A stretch of DNA of 64,000 bases from Paraferrimonas sedimenticola. GTDB lineage: Bacteria; Pseudomonadota; Gammaproteobacteria; Enterobacterales; Shewanellaceae. A model generated the notes under the pieces. The model was not told the origin of the DNA, made no database searches, and saw only the letters and a program-made list of their open reading frames with translations. Location of the stretch: positions 705,308 through 769,307 of the forward strand of contig NZ_NRIR01000001.1 of NCBI RefSeq assembly GCF_002282855.1, given 5' to 3'. The position numbers were made by a program, and so were the translations under genes. Positions 46,115-55,305 of this stretch are shown one piece after another (the first letter of the stretch is position 1; each line of letters starts with the position of its first letter).

Positions 46115-47983
46115 GTGTCTAGACGTGTTGCAATGCAGGATCATGCCCTGGAGGCTGCGCTGTTTCGGCGCCGGGCTTTGTTTTGTTTTGCCTGTGTGGT
46201 GCTGATGATAAGCGTGCTTGTGGTTAACCTGTACCAACTGCAAGTGGTGGCCCACAAAGACTATCAAACCCGCTCCAAAGATAACCGCACACGGGTTATT
46301 CCTACCGCGCCAAATCGCGGCCTAATCTTTGATCGCAACGGCATTTTGATTGCCGAAAACCGCCCGGCCTTTTCGCTGCAAATGATCCCAGAAAAGGTCA
46401 AAGACTCAGCGGTTGCATTGGATAACTTGGCCGAGTTGATGGAGCTCGACGCTGAGCACATTGAAGAACTCAAAGAGCGCCTAAAGCGCCATCGTCGTTT
46501 TAAGCCGCTAACGGTTATTAGCCAGCTCGACGAAGCTCAAGTGGCGCTATTTAGCGTTAACCAACACAGATTTACAGGCTTTAGCGTGGAAGCTGGCCTT
46601 AAGCGTCACTACCCCTACGCCGAAGAGCTAACTCACCTACTTGGTTACGTGGGTCGCATCAACGCGCGCGATACTCAGAATTTAGAGCTGGCCGACAAGA
46701 TGGGGCAATACGCCGCCACCAATGACATAGGCAAGCTCGGCATTGAGCGCTATTACGAAGACCAATTACACGGCATTCCAGGCTATCGCAAAGAAGAGGT
46801 CAACAACCGCGGCCGCATTATTCAAACCATCGAAGAGCAGGCACCTGTGGCCGGTGACGACCTGTATTTGAGCGTGGACCTCAAGCTACAAGAATCGGCG
46901 ATTGAGCTACTGGATGGCCGCCGTGGTGCAGTGGTCGCGATTGACCCCAAAGACGGTGGCATTTTGGCCATGGTGTCATCGCCTTCGTACGACCCTAACC
47001 AGTTTGTGCACGGCATCAGCGGACCGGCTTATCGCGAGCTATTGAATTCTCTGGATAGACCGCTGATTAATCGCGCCACCCAAGGTCAGTACGCACCAGC
47101 ATCGACGGTGAAACCCCATTTGGGCCTAGCTGGGCTCGAGCACGAAATCATCACAGAGAACACCAAGATTTGGGATCCAGGCTGGTGGCAAATTCCCGGT
47201 GTGGAGCGTCGCTATCGCGACTGGAAAAAGTGGGGCCACGGTTGGGTAGACTTGCACCACAGTGTGGCCGAGTCCTGCGACACCTACTTCTACGATCTGG
47301 CCTACAAAATGGGCATCGACAAAATTAGCCAATTCATGCTGCCCTTTGGTTTTGGCGAAAGCACTGGCATTGATATTCACGAAGAGTATTACGGCATTCT
47401 TCCCTCACGGGATTGGAAGCGAATTAAGTACAACCAACCTTGGTACATAGGCGATACCATTTCTATTGGTATTGGTCAGGGTTACTGGACCGCAACCCCG
47501 CTGCAAATGGCGCAATCGGTGGCAATCATTGCCAACCGCGGCGAGCGCATTCCACCGCATCTGCTAAAAGAATCACGTCAGGGCGATGAAGTCACCGAGT
47601 ATGAGGTAGAGCCTCTGCCGCCGATTGAACTCAAAGACGAGGCAAACTGGGACATCATCGCCAAATCCATGTACCTCACCGCCCACCGCCTCAATGGTTC
47701 GGGCTATAACCTATTTAAAGACTCGCCCTACAAAGCGGCGGTGAAGTCCGGTACTGGCCAAGTGTTCGGCATTGCCGAAGACGCCAAGTACAAGGCTGAA
47801 GAAGTGGACGAACGCTTGCGCGATAACGCCTTGTTCGTCGGCTACGCCCCCTATGAAGACCCTAAGATTGTGGTAGCCGTGATTGTCGAAAACGCCGGTT
47901 GGGGTGCAGCTAACGCCGGCCCTGTGGCCAAAGCCGTGATGGACGCCTACTTACTCGACCCAAATACTGGAGAGCTTAAATGA
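46115..47983 (+). CDS. mrdA: Penicillin-binding protein 2 (elongasome transpeptidase)
   Basis: MrdA cross-links peptidoglycan during rod elongation. It has 622 residues, one N-terminal helix (CFACVVLMISVLVVNLYQL), a pedestal domain, and a transpeptidase domain with Ser330 in ASTVK, SCD as the second motif, and KSGTGQ as the third. The GTG start at 46115 gives the same active-Ser number as E. coli PBP2; an ATG at 46133 is a possible alternative. It overlaps rodA by four bases. Confidence 0.97.
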   Translation: MSRRVAMQDHALEAALFRRRALFCFACVVLMISVLVVNLYQLQVVAHKDYQTRSKDNRTRVIPTAPNRGLIFDRNGILIAENRPAFSLQMIPEKVKDSAVALDNLAELMELDAEHIEELKERLKRHRRFKPLTVISQLDEAQVALFSVNQHRFTGFSVEAGLKRHYPYAEELTHLLGYVGRINARDTQNLELADKMGQYAATNDIGKLGIERYYEDQLHGIPGYRKEEVNNRGRIIQTIEEQAPVAGDDLYLSVDLKLQESAIELLDGRRGAVVAIDPKDGGILAMVSSPSYDPNQFVHGISGPAYRELLNSLDRPLINRATQGQYAPASTVKPHLGLAGLEHEIITENTKIWDPGWWQIPGVERRYRDWKKWGHGWVDLHHSVAESCDTYFYDLAYKMGIDKISQFMLPFGFGESTGIDIHEEYYGILPSRDWKRIKYNQPWYIGDTISIGIGQGYWTATPLQMAQSVAIIANRGERIPPHLLKESRQGDEVTEYEVEPLPPIELKDEANWDIIAKSMYLTAHRLNGSGYNLFKDSPYKAAVKSGTGQVFGIAEDAKYKAEEVDERLRDNALFVGYAPYEDPKIVVAVIVENAGWGAANAGPVAKAVMDAYLLDPNTGELK

Positions 47984-49089
47984 ATGCCATGAGCCCCAGC
48001 CGTCCCAACATTTGGTTTCGAATGCACATCGACCTGCCTTTGTTGCTTGGGATATTGGCCCTGTTGGCTTACAGTTTTGTGGCCATTTACTCCGCCGGTG
48101 GCGAGAGTATGAATCTGCTAAAAGCTCAGAGCATTCGCATTGGCTTGGGTCTGGTTATCATGCTTGTGGTGGCTCAGTTAAACCCTGAGATCTTAAAGCG
48201 CTGGGCACTCCCCATCTACTTACTTGGGATCCTCCTGTTAATTGGCGTGCACTTTTTCGGGGAGACCAACAAAGGCGCACAACGCTGGCTCAACTTGGGC
48301 TTCATGGAGTTCCAGCCCTCCGAGCTGATGAAGCTGGCCTTTCCGATTACCATGGCTTGGTACATTAGCCAGTTCCCGCTACCACCGCGCAAAACCCAGT
48401 TGCTCGGCGGCCTGCTGCTGTTGTTAATCCCGACCCTACTGATTGCCAAGCAGCCGGATTTGGGCACCTCAATTCTGGTGGCAAGTTCCGGCGTATTCGT
48501 GCTGTTCATGTCGGGCATGAGTTGGGCGATTGTTCTGACATGCGTGGCGGCGGTATTGGCCATGGTGCCTGTGTTGTGGTTCTTCTTGATGAAGGCCTAC
48601 CAAAAGCAACGAGTACTGACCTTCTTAAATCCTGAGAGCGATCCGTTAGGGTCTGGCTATCACATCATTCAGTCCAAAATCGCCATCGGTTCTGGCGGCA
48701 TGACCGGCCAAGGCTGGCTGCAGGGCTCCCAGTCGCAACTGGAGTTTTTGCCTGAGCGTCACACCGACTTTATCTTCGCGGTAATTGGCGAAGAGTTTGG
48801 CTTGTTTGGCGCAATATTGCTGCTGGCGATTTATCTGTACGTCATCGGTCGTGGCCTTGTGATTGCCTCGCGCGCCCAAACCAGTTTCGCCCGCTTACTC
48901 GCCGGCAGTTTGACCCTAACATTCTTCGTCTACCTGTTCGTTAACATCGGTATGGTCAGCGGCTTACTGCCTGTGGTTGGGGTTCCCCTGCCACTGGTGA
49001 GCTATGGTGGCACCTCGATGCTGACGCTGATGGTTGGCTTTGGTATCTTAATGAGTATTCATACTCACCGACGCTACGTGAACCGATAA
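47980..49089 (+). CDS. rodA: Rod-shape glycosyltransferase RodA
   Basis: RodA is the SEDS-family peptidoglycan polymerase that partners PBP2. The 369-residue protein (370 in E. coli) has ten membrane helices; family motifs include GAQRWLNLGFMEFQPSE, KQPDLGTSI, the ERHTDFIFAVIGEEFG loop with the catalytic Asp, and PLVSYGGTS. It overlaps mrdA by four bases, so the pair is coupled. Confidence 0.97.
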   Translation: MNAMSPSRPNIWFRMHIDLPLLLGILALLAYSFVAIYSAGGESMNLLKAQSIRIGLGLVIMLVVAQLNPEILKRWALPIYLLGILLLIGVHFFGETNKGAQRWLNLGFMEFQPSELMKLAFPITMAWYISQFPLPPRKTQLLGGLLLLLIPTLLIAKQPDLGTSILVASSGVFVLFMSGMSWAIVLTCVAAVLAMVPVLWFFLMKAYQKQRVLTFLNPESDPLGSGYHIIQSKIAIGSGGMTGQGWLQGSQSQLEFLPERHTDFIFAVIGEEFGLFGAILLLAIYLYVIGRGLVIASRAQTSFARLLAGSLTLTFFVYLFVNIGMVSGLLPVVGVPLPLVSYGGTSMLTLMVGFGILMSIHTHRRYVNR

Positions 49090-49094
49090 TCATA

Positions 49095-50087
49095 ATGAAA
49101 TTGACTGCTTCAATAGCTGCTGCAGCGGCTATTTTAGGTGCCAGCTTGGCACAAACCGCACTGGCGATAACCCCAGAGCAAGCTCGTCAGGACTTCGAGC
49201 AAAAGCAACTAGACAAGGGTTACACTCAGGCCCAAATCAACCAATTCCTGGCCAGCGCCAGCAAGAGCGAGGCGGTACTCGAAGCCATTGCTCGTCCATG
49301 GGAAGCCAAACCTTGGCATCAGTACTACCCCATCTTTTTGACCGACAAACGAGTCAAAGGTGGCGTTGACTTCTGGCAAGAGCACAGCGATACCATCAGC
49401 AAGGTCAGCAACAAATTTGGGGTAGAGCCTGAAATCATAGTGGCGATTATTGGTGTGGAAACCTACTACGGTACCTACATGGGCACCCACAAGGTGATCG
49501 ACGCTTTGTATTCCTTGGGCTTTCATTACCCACCGCGCGCCACTTTTTTCCGCTCTGAGCTTGGCCACTTGATGGACTTGGTTGAAGAGCACGCCTTGCC
49601 TCTGGATGAGCTCAAAGGCTCTTACGCCGGCGCTATGGGCTATGGCCAATTCATTCCGTCGAGCTATCGCGCCTACGCGGTAGATTTTGACAAAGACGGT
49701 CGTATCGATCTGTTGAACAATCCCAAAGACGCGATTGCCAGTGTAGCCAACTACTTTAAGCGCCATGGCTGGCGCGCCGATGAGCCTGTAATTTTGCCCA
49801 TCGAAGTGGATGAGCAGCTGGATGCTAAAGCCCACATCTGGGATAAGAAGAAACCTAAGCACAGCGTGGCTGAGTGGATGGCAAAGGGGGCTAAGCCTTC
49901 GATTGGTCAGGACATGGACATCAACCAAAAAGCGATCTTGGTGGAGCTAGAGCAAGAGCAAGGGGCCGATTATTACCTTGGCCTCAACAACTTTTACGCC
50001 ATCACTCGTTACAACCACAGCCCTTTGTATGCCATGGCTGTGTATCGCTTGAGCCAACAAATCAAGGAAGCCCATGCGAACCGCTAA
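49095..50087 (+). CDS. mltB: Lytic murein transglycosylase B
   Basis: MltB cleaves glycan strands to 1,6-anhydro ends. The 330-residue precursor has a signal peptide (LAQTALA before ITP) instead of the lipobox of E. coli MltB, so it is probably soluble in the periplasm. Catalytic Glu122 sits in AIIGVETYYG, and the motifs SYAGAMGYGQFIPSSYRAYA and NNFYAITRYNHS are typical. It follows rodA by five bases and overlaps rlpA by 14. Confidence 0.94.
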   Translation: MKLTASIAAAAAILGASLAQTALAITPEQARQDFEQKQLDKGYTQAQINQFLASASKSEAVLEAIARPWEAKPWHQYYPIFLTDKRVKGGVDFWQEHSDTISKVSNKFGVEPEIIVAIIGVETYYGTYMGTHKVIDALYSLGFHYPPRATFFRSELGHLMDLVEEHALPLDELKGSYAGAMGYGQFIPSSYRAYAVDFDKDGRIDLLNNPKDAIASVANYFKRHGWRADEPVILPIEVDEQLDAKAHIWDKKKPKHSVAEWMAKGAKPSIGQDMDINQKAILVELEQEQGADYYLGLNNFYAITRYNHSPLYAMAVYRLSQQIKEAHANR

Positions 50088-50865
50088 GTGGTTGTGGCTA
50101 GCTGTGGCCATCAGCTTTATTGCAGGCTGTAGTGGCAACTCGGGGTCGCGCTACAGCCAAGCCAACGACAGTGCACCGAACAAGGTGCCTGACTTGGCGC
50201 ATGTGGAAGACGCCCAACCCAAGTACGAACCCTACAGCCGTCAGGGCAATCGCGACTACAAGTTGCGCGGTCAGGAGTATCGTATTATTACCAACGCCGA
50301 GGGCTTCACTCAAAAAGGCCAGGCGTCATGGTACGGCAAAAAATTTCATGGCCATTTGACCTCAAACGGCGAGACCTACGATATGTATTCCATGTCGGCG
50401 GCCCACAAAACCTTGCCGCTACCTAGCTATGTCGAAGTGAAAAACTTGGACAATGGGCGCGTGACTGTGGTTCGTGTCAACGATCGCGGCCCCTTTCACC
50501 CTGGCCGAATCATCGACCTGTCCTACGCTGCTGCCAACAAGTTAGGTGTGGTGAACTCGGGCGTGGCCAACGTGGAAATTCGCGTGTTGACCCCTGAGAA
50601 ACAAGCCATGGCCGGGGTCAAAGACACCCATGGTGACGACCTTTACTTTGTGCAAGTATTGGCCTCGGGCGATAAAGCTCGAGTGGAAAGCATGGGCCAG
50701 CAGTTGTCGAAGCAGTACGATGTCGGCTATCGCACCACCCAAAGTCGCACGCTCCACAAATTACAGTTGGGCCCATTGTCCAACGCAGCGCTGGCTAATG
50801 GACTTATCGCCAAGCTACATCGAGAGGGCTTCCCCACCAGTTTTTTGATTACCTCGCAGCGTTAG
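50074..50865 (+). CDS. rlpA: Rare lipoprotein A, septal/peptidoglycan-binding
   Basis: A 263-residue outer-membrane lipoprotein with lipobox FIAGC near residue 19. The double-psi beta barrel is at about residues 80-175, with GQASWYGKKFHG, the acidic/His lytic residues and RVNDRGPFHPGRIIDLSYAAA. A C-terminal SPOR domain (from about 190) binds denuded glycan. Its start lies inside the mltB end. The conserved catalytic residues suggest it may be an active lytic transglycosylase, as in Pseudomonas. Confidence 0.94.
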   Translation: MRTAKWLWLAVAISFIAGCSGNSGSRYSQANDSAPNKVPDLAHVEDAQPKYEPYSRQGNRDYKLRGQEYRIITNAEGFTQKGQASWYGKKFHGHLTSNGETYDMYSMSAAHKTLPLPSYVEVKNLDNGRVTVVRVNDRGPFHPGRIIDLSYAAANKLGVVNSGVANVEIRVLTPEKQAMAGVKDTHGDDLYFVQVLASGDKARVESMGQQLSKQYDVGYRTTQSRTLHKLQLGPLSNAALANGLIAKLHREGFPTSFLITSQR

Positions 50866-50898
50866 GGGAACCTTTTGCCTGTGTCGTAGGTCGACTAG

Positions 50899-50907
50899 TG
50901 ATATAAT
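50899..50907 (+). promoter_or_regulatory. Extended -10 promoter for dacA
   Basis: TGA directly followed by consensus TATAAT, 46 bases before the dacA start. The -35 region is poor, as is usual for extended -10 promoters. Confidence 0.6.
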
Positions 50908-50952
50908 GCGCTCAATTTTAAACCTAAAACCGATAGTGATATTTCTGTGTTC

Positions 50953-52128
50953 ATGAAGAACTTATTTAAAGCCAATCGCTTACTGGCATTTTTCGCGGCC
51001 ACCAGCCTTTCGCTGACCGTTACCGCGGCCCCCACAGTTATCCCTGAAGCCCCAACCGTGGCCGCTAAAGCCTTTGTGCTTATGGACTACAATTCGGGCA
51101 AAGTGCTTGCCGAAAACAATTCTTACGAGCAACTGCACCCAGCCAGCTTGACCAAGATGATGACCAGTTATGTGATTGGTCAGGAAATGGTGGCGGGCAA
51201 TATTGCCCCAGATGATATGGTCACCGTTTCTGAGAATGCTTGGGCGAAGAACTTCCCAGATTCGTCAAAGATGTTCATCGAAGTGGGCAAGCAAGTATCG
51301 GTTGCCGATCTAAACCGCGGCATCATTGTCCAATCGGGTAACGATGCCTGTGTGGCCATGGCCGAGCACATTGCCGGTACCGAGAGCGGTTTTGCCGATC
51401 TGATGAACTCTTGGGCCAAGCAACTTGGCATGCAAGACAGCTTCTTCGTAAACAGCCACGGTTTGGACTCTGACCAGCACAAGACCACCGCCTACGACAT
51501 GGCGATTTTAGGTCGCGCGCTGATCCGCGATGTCCCAGAAGAGTACGCGATCTACGCCGAGAAGAGCTTTACCTATAACGGTATCAAGCAGTTCAACCGC
51601 AACGGCCTGTTGTGGGACAAGAGCATGAATGTGGACGGCATTAAAACCGGCCACACCAGCAAAGCCGGTTACTCGCTAGTGACCTCGGGCACCAAAGACG
51701 GCATGCGTCTGGTTGCGGTAGTCATGGGCACTAATAGCGTTGCCGCTCGTAAAGCCGAAAGTAAAAAGCTGCTGAACTACGGTTTTCGCTTCTTTGAGAG
51801 CGTGACCCCATACAAAGCCGGCGACAGCTTCACCGAGCAGCGCATTTGGTTTGGCGATCGCAAAATGATCAAGCTGGGCGTTGACCAAGACACAGCCTTT
51901 ACCCTGTACCGCGGTCAGTCGAAAAAGCTGAAAGCCAACTTTGAGCTAAACCAGGAATTGAACGCGCCAATCGAGCAAGGCGAAGTGGTGGGTAAGGTTT
52001 ACTTCCAAGTGGACGGTGAAGATGTTGCGAGCTTCCCGCTAGTTACCCTTGAAGCCGTGCCTGAAGGCAGCTTAATCGACCGTATTTTCGATTACTTCCG
52101 TCAACTGTTCGCCAGTTGGTTTAATTAA
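50953..52128 (+). CDS. dacA: D-alanyl-D-alanine carboxypeptidase (PBP5-type)
   Basis: DacA trims the terminal D-Ala from stem peptides. With ATG 50953 it has 391 residues; an in-frame GTG at 50947 would add two. A signal peptide (TVTAAP) is followed by active Ser65 in SLTK, the SGN motif (VQSGNDACV) and KTG (GIKTGHTSKAGY). The C-terminal beta domain ends in an amphipathic helix (IDRIFDYFRQLFASWF) that anchors it to the inner membrane. It is followed by a terminator. Confidence 0.96.
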   Translation: MKNLFKANRLLAFFAATSLSLTVTAAPTVIPEAPTVAAKAFVLMDYNSGKVLAENNSYEQLHPASLTKMMTSYVIGQEMVAGNIAPDDMVTVSENAWAKNFPDSSKMFIEVGKQVSVADLNRGIIVQSGNDACVAMAEHIAGTESGFADLMNSWAKQLGMQDSFFVNSHGLDSDQHKTTAYDMAILGRALIRDVPEEYAIYAEKSFTYNGIKQFNRNGLLWDKSMNVDGIKTGHTSKAGYSLVTSGTKDGMRLVAVVMGTNSVAARKAESKKLLNYGFRFFESVTPYKAGDSFTEQRIWFGDRKMIKLGVDQDTAFTLYRGQSKKLKANFELNQELNAPIEQGEVVGKVYFQVDGEDVASFPLVTLEAVPEGSLIDRIFDYFRQLFASWFN

Positions 52129-52146
52129 TCACGGCAGCGAGTCGCA

Positions 52147-52168
52147 ATGGGCCTACGGGCCCATTTTT
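52147..52168 (+). terminator. dacA terminator
   Basis: A perfect 7-base-pair stem ATGGGCC/GGCCCAT with loop TACG is followed by five T, 19 bases after the dacA stop. Confidence 0.85.
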
Positions 52169-52254
52169 GCGTTTGTAGGGCTGATGGCTTGAAAAGCCGC
52201 AATATGCCCCCATAGTTAGCCCATAGCCTGTAATCATTATTTTCGGAGTCCGAT

Positions 52255-52518
52255 ATGGATACCAAATTCGACGAACTGCTTGAGTTTCCCTGCAGCTTTC
52301 CGTTCAAAGTGGTTGGTCTTGCCGACCCACAACTACCTGACCATGTGGTTAAAGTGGTACAAGCCCACGTACCTGGTGACTATCGCCCAACCACGGCCAA
52401 GTCGTCGAAAGGCACTTATCACTCGATTACTATCCGCGTAAAAGTAGAGTCGAAACAGCAAGTTGAATCCCTGTACAGCGAACTTGCCACTATTCCTGGC
52501 GTTCGTCGCGTACTCTAA
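52255..52518 (+). CDS. ybeD: YbeD/DUF493 family protein
   Basis: An 87-residue ferredoxin-like-fold protein, the same length as E. coli YbeD. The sequence [16 protein letters not shown] and the C-terminal TIPGVRRVL are characteristic. Its function is unknown; the ACT-like fold suggests ligand sensing. It lies between dacA and lipB, as in other gammaproteobacteria. Confidence 0.93.
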   Translation: MDTKFDELLEFPCSFPFKVVGLADPQLPDHVVKVVQAHVPGDYRPTTAKSSKGTYHSITIRVKVESKQQVESLYSELATIPGVRRVL

Positions 52519-52530
52519 GTCCCGTCAGCT

Positions 52531-52559
52531 CTGACTTTTTGGGCTCGGTTGGGTATAAT
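52531..52559 (+). promoter_or_regulatory. lipBA promoter
   Basis: CTGACT (52531-52536) and consensus TATAAT (52554-52559) are separated by 17 bases, 38 bases before the lipB start. Confidence 0.65.
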
Positions 52560-52597
52560 TCCGCCGAGCCTCAAGCATAACGATAGAGATAATAAGA

Positions 52598-53257
52598 GTG
52601 AGCGGTCCCGCGGTTTTAATTCGACATCTTGGCCGACAGCCTTACGACAAGGTCTGGCGCGCCATGCAAGACTTCACCGACAATCGTGATGAATCGACCC
52701 AAGACGAGATTTGGGTGGTCGAGCACGAGCCGGTGTTTACTCAAGGCCAAGCTGGCAAAGAAGAGCACCTGTTAAACACGGGCGATATTCCTGTGGTTAA
52801 GGTGGATCGCGGTGGCCAGGTGACTTATCACGGCCCGGGTCAGTTAGTTGTTTACCCGCTAGTCAACATCAAGCGCGCCAACTATGGCGTGCGTCAATTG
52901 GTCACCTACATTGAGCAAAGCATTGTCGATATGCTGGCCGCATTCGGTGCCGAAGCTTACGCCAAGCCCGATGCCCCCGGTGTTTATATCAATGAGCGCA
53001 AGATTGCCTCATTGGGTCTCAGAATTCGCAAAGGTTGCTCGTTCCACGGGCTGGCCTTGAACGTGAACATGGACTTGGGTCCTTTCTTGCGGATTAATCC
53101 TTGTGGTTACGCCGGGCTTGAGATGATCCAATGCAAAGAAGTCGATGGCCCTGCGAGCGTTGTCGCCGCTGCCGATGCCCTGCTCCCAATACTCGTTCGC
53201 CACCTTGGGTTTGACACCCACCAAGAGATACAAGGATTAGCCAGTCAATATGAATAA
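52598..53257 (+). CDS. lipB: Octanoyl-ACP:protein octanoyltransferase
   Basis: LipB moves octanoate from acyl carrier protein onto lipoyl domains. From the GTG start it has 219 residues (213 in E. coli). Catalytic Cys169 in INPCGYAG has the same number as in E. coli, and the Lys of [10 protein letters not shown] is present. The motif [18 protein letters not shown] is intact. It overlaps lipA by eight bases. Confidence 0.97.
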   Translation: MSGPAVLIRHLGRQPYDKVWRAMQDFTDNRDESTQDEIWVVEHEPVFTQGQAGKEEHLLNTGDIPVVKVDRGGQVTYHGPGQLVVYPLVNIKRANYGVRQLVTYIEQSIVDMLAAFGAEAYAKPDAPGVYINERKIASLGLRIRKGCSFHGLALNVNMDLGPFLRINPCGYAGLEMIQCKEVDGPASVVAAADALLPILVRHLGFDTHQEIQGLASQYE

Positions 53258-54215
53258 ACCAGAAAAATTGATCCCTGGGGTCAAGCTGCGCGACGCCGAC
53301 AAAGTGGCCCGTATTCCAGTGAAAGTCGTGCCAACCGAGCGCGAAGAAATGCTGCGCAAACCGGATTGGTTGCGAGTAAAACTGCCAGCCAAGACGCACA
53401 AGATTGACGAAGTGAAGCAGGCCATGCGCAAGCACGGCCTGCACTCAGTGTGTGAAGAAGCTACTTGCCCAAACTTGGCTGAGTGCTTTAACCACGGTAC
53501 CGCCACCTTCATGATTTTGGGTGCGATTTGTACCCGCCGTTGTCCGTTTTGCGACGTTGCCCACGGCCGTCCGTTAAAGCCGGATGCCAACGAGCCGCGC
53601 AAACTGGCCGAAACCATTCGCGACATGAAGCTCAAGTACGTGGTAATTACCTCGGTTGACCGCGATGATTTACGCGACGGTGGTGCCCAGCACTTCGCTG
53701 ATTGTATTCGCGAAATTCGCGCCCTAAGCCCGCACATTAAGATTGAGATTCTGGTTCCGGATTTCCGCGGTCGTATTGAGCGCGCGCTGGATATCATCAG
53801 CCAAGAGCCGCCTGATGTGTTTAACCACAACTTGGAAACCGCGCCGCGTTTGTACCGCAAGGCCCGCCCGGGTGCTAGCTACCAGTGGTCACTGGACTTG
53901 CTAAAAGCTTTTAAAGCGCGTCATCCTGACATTCCGACTAAGTCGGGTCTGATGATGGGCTTAGGCGAGACCAACGAAGAAATCGTTGAAGTGCTGCGCG
54001 ACTTGCGCGAGCACAATGTAGAGATGCTGACTCTAGGTCAGTACCTACAGCCGTCTAAGCACCACTTGCGTGTAGAGCGCTACGTGCCGCCAGCGGAATT
54101 TGACCAGCTAAAAGATATTGCCAATGAACTTGGCTTTACTCAGGCCGCCTGTGGACCACTGGTGCGCTCTAGCTACCACGCTGACATGCAGGCGCAAGGC
54201 AAGGAAGTGAAATAA
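53250..54215 (+). CDS. lipA: Lipoyl synthase
   Basis: LipA inserts two sulfur atoms into the octanoyl chain using radical SAM chemistry. It has 321 residues as in E. coli. The auxiliary cluster motif [12 protein letters not shown] and radical-SAM motif CTRRCPFC are both complete, and the C-terminal RSSYHAD carries the conserved Ser ligand. It is translated with lipB and followed by a terminator. Confidence 0.98.
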   Translation: MNKPEKLIPGVKLRDADKVARIPVKVVPTEREEMLRKPDWLRVKLPAKTHKIDEVKQAMRKHGLHSVCEEATCPNLAECFNHGTATFMILGAICTRRCPFCDVAHGRPLKPDANEPRKLAETIRDMKLKYVVITSVDRDDLRDGGAQHFADCIREIRALSPHIKIEILVPDFRGRIERALDIISQEPPDVFNHNLETAPRLYRKARPGASYQWSLDLLKAFKARHPDIPTKSGLMMGLGETNEEIVEVLRDLREHNVEMLTLGQYLQPSKHHLRVERYVPPAEFDQLKDIANELGFTQAACGPLVRSSYHADMQAQGKEVK

Positions 54216-54260
54216 TCGGGTGAAGTAACCGAGTGAAATAACAATTTTCAACGGATTGCA

Positions 54261-54293
54261 AAAAAGCGCGGGTGATTTGCCTGCGCTTTTTTT
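54261..54293. terminator. Terminator between lipA and the convergent rimI
   Basis: An imperfect stem built on AAAAGCGC and GCGCTTTT, with inner GG/CC pairs, has an A-run on the left and seven T on the right. It reaches the rimI stop codon, so it probably serves both strands. Confidence 0.8.
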
Positions 54294-54774
54294 ATGCCAA
54301 GAGTAACTGCATTACTCGCGCATCTTCCCGCGGCGAGCCATCAACGCCTGGGTAATAGCCTTTGCGAATGGCAAGCTCGACAAAGCCATGGCGCAGATAG
54401 AGTTTGTTGGCCGCCAGATTAGAGGCACGCACTTCGAGAAATAGGCTGGCACACTGACGGCGCTTGGCAGCCGCTATGACTTGCTGCATTAACTGATTGC
54501 CCAAGCCTTTGCCTTGAGCGTTTGGAGCAACACAGATGTTTAGCAGGCTCGCTTCATCGAGTACGTAGTGAGAAACGAAGTAGCCTTGCAGCTTAGCGCC
54601 TTCAAACAGCCCGACAAAATCGTGGTGTTCATCAAAGCAGGCTTGCAAGCTAGAATCACCCCAGGGGGCAAGGTGCGCCGTTTGCTCAATTGCAGTGATG
54701 GCATCTAGATCCGCCATCGTGAGTGGGCGAAAGCTCAGTGAATGATGACTGGACGGCGGAGTTTGCAAGGACAC
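54292..54774 (-). CDS. rimI: Ribosomal protein S18 N-acetyltransferase (GNAT)
   Basis: A 160-residue GNAT acetyltransferase. The acetyl-CoA loop reads VAPNAQGKGLGNQLM, with the RimI-specific LEVRASNLAANKLYLRHGF and the later RKGYYPGVDG. E. coli RimI has 148 residues; the extra length is N-terminal. The start is GTG at 54772-54774, one base after the holD stop; a downstream ATG at codon 20 is possible. It is cotranscribed with holD, as in E. coli. Confidence 0.92.
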   Translation of the reverse strand: MSLQTPPSSHHSLSFRPLTMADLDAITAIEQTAHLAPWGDSSLQACFDEHHDFVGLFEGAKLQGYFVSHYVLDEASLLNICVAPNAQGKGLGNQLMQQVIAAAKRRQCASLFLEVRASNLAANKLYLRHGFVELAIRKGYYPGVDGSPREDARVMQLLLA

Positions 54775-54775
54775 C

Positions 54776-55153
54776 TTAACCCAAGCCTTTTAGCGCCTGC
54801 CACAATGTGCGTTTTTGTTCGGGATTGGCGCCAAGTTCAGCTAGCGTTCCGGTAGCGACAGTTTTTCCTACCTCAACTTCGACGGGCTTAGTTCCGGCGA
54901 ACCACACCAATTCGGCCTGCACCTTTGAGTCTGGTTCTTGAGCAATCTGCACATCGTCAATACTGAGCTTGGCGGCGGCGATGATCTTGCCGAACAAAGG
55001 GTCGCCTTTCAGCTCATCCGCCGCTTGTTGGCTCACCACTAATAGCCGCGCTTTTCGCAGGCTTGGTTGCGCAGCTTGTTGGGTTTGTACCGGCTTTTGG
55101 CGGTAGCGAGTGATGCCTAGCGCATCCAGGTATTGAGCTTGGTCAGAATTCAT
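54776..55153 (-). CDS. holD: DNA polymerase III psi subunit
   Basis: HolD links the clamp loader to single-strand binding protein through chi. The ATG at 55151-55153 has AAGGA six bases upstream and gives 125 residues (137 in E. coli). The N-terminal MNSDQAQYLDALGITRYR matches the short conserved segment of the psi subunit; the rest of the family is poorly conserved. The holD-rimI order supports the call. Confidence 0.88.
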   Translation of the reverse strand: MNSDQAQYLDALGITRYRQKPVQTQQAAQPSLRKARLLVVSQQAADELKGDPLFGKIIAAAKLSIDDVQIAQEPDSKVQAELVWFAGTKPVEVEVGKTVATGTLAELGANPEQKRTLWQALKGLG

Positions 55154-55305
55154 CGAATATCCTTGGGTTAGCCGCATTATGATGCCAGAGACAGACCGAT
55201 TTCGCCAACCGGCTCACACCTCAATGCAAAGTTGAGTAAATGCTTTTGTCAGTTTAACTAAGCCCTTGTTAGCCTTGGCGCACTGGGTCTAATAACGAGT
55301 ACAAG

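Noticed and set aside
49209..49928. A 239-codon open frame antisense to mltB
   Set aside because: It lies fully inside a confident gene, has no ribosome site, no recognisable motif, and His/Val/Gly-rich content typical of shadow frames.
34418..54215. A genomic island within the housekeeping block
   Set aside because: Gene order follows the conserved lip-dac-mrd-leuS-lnt-miaB cluster of gammaproteobacteria, with tight overlaps and uniform composition.
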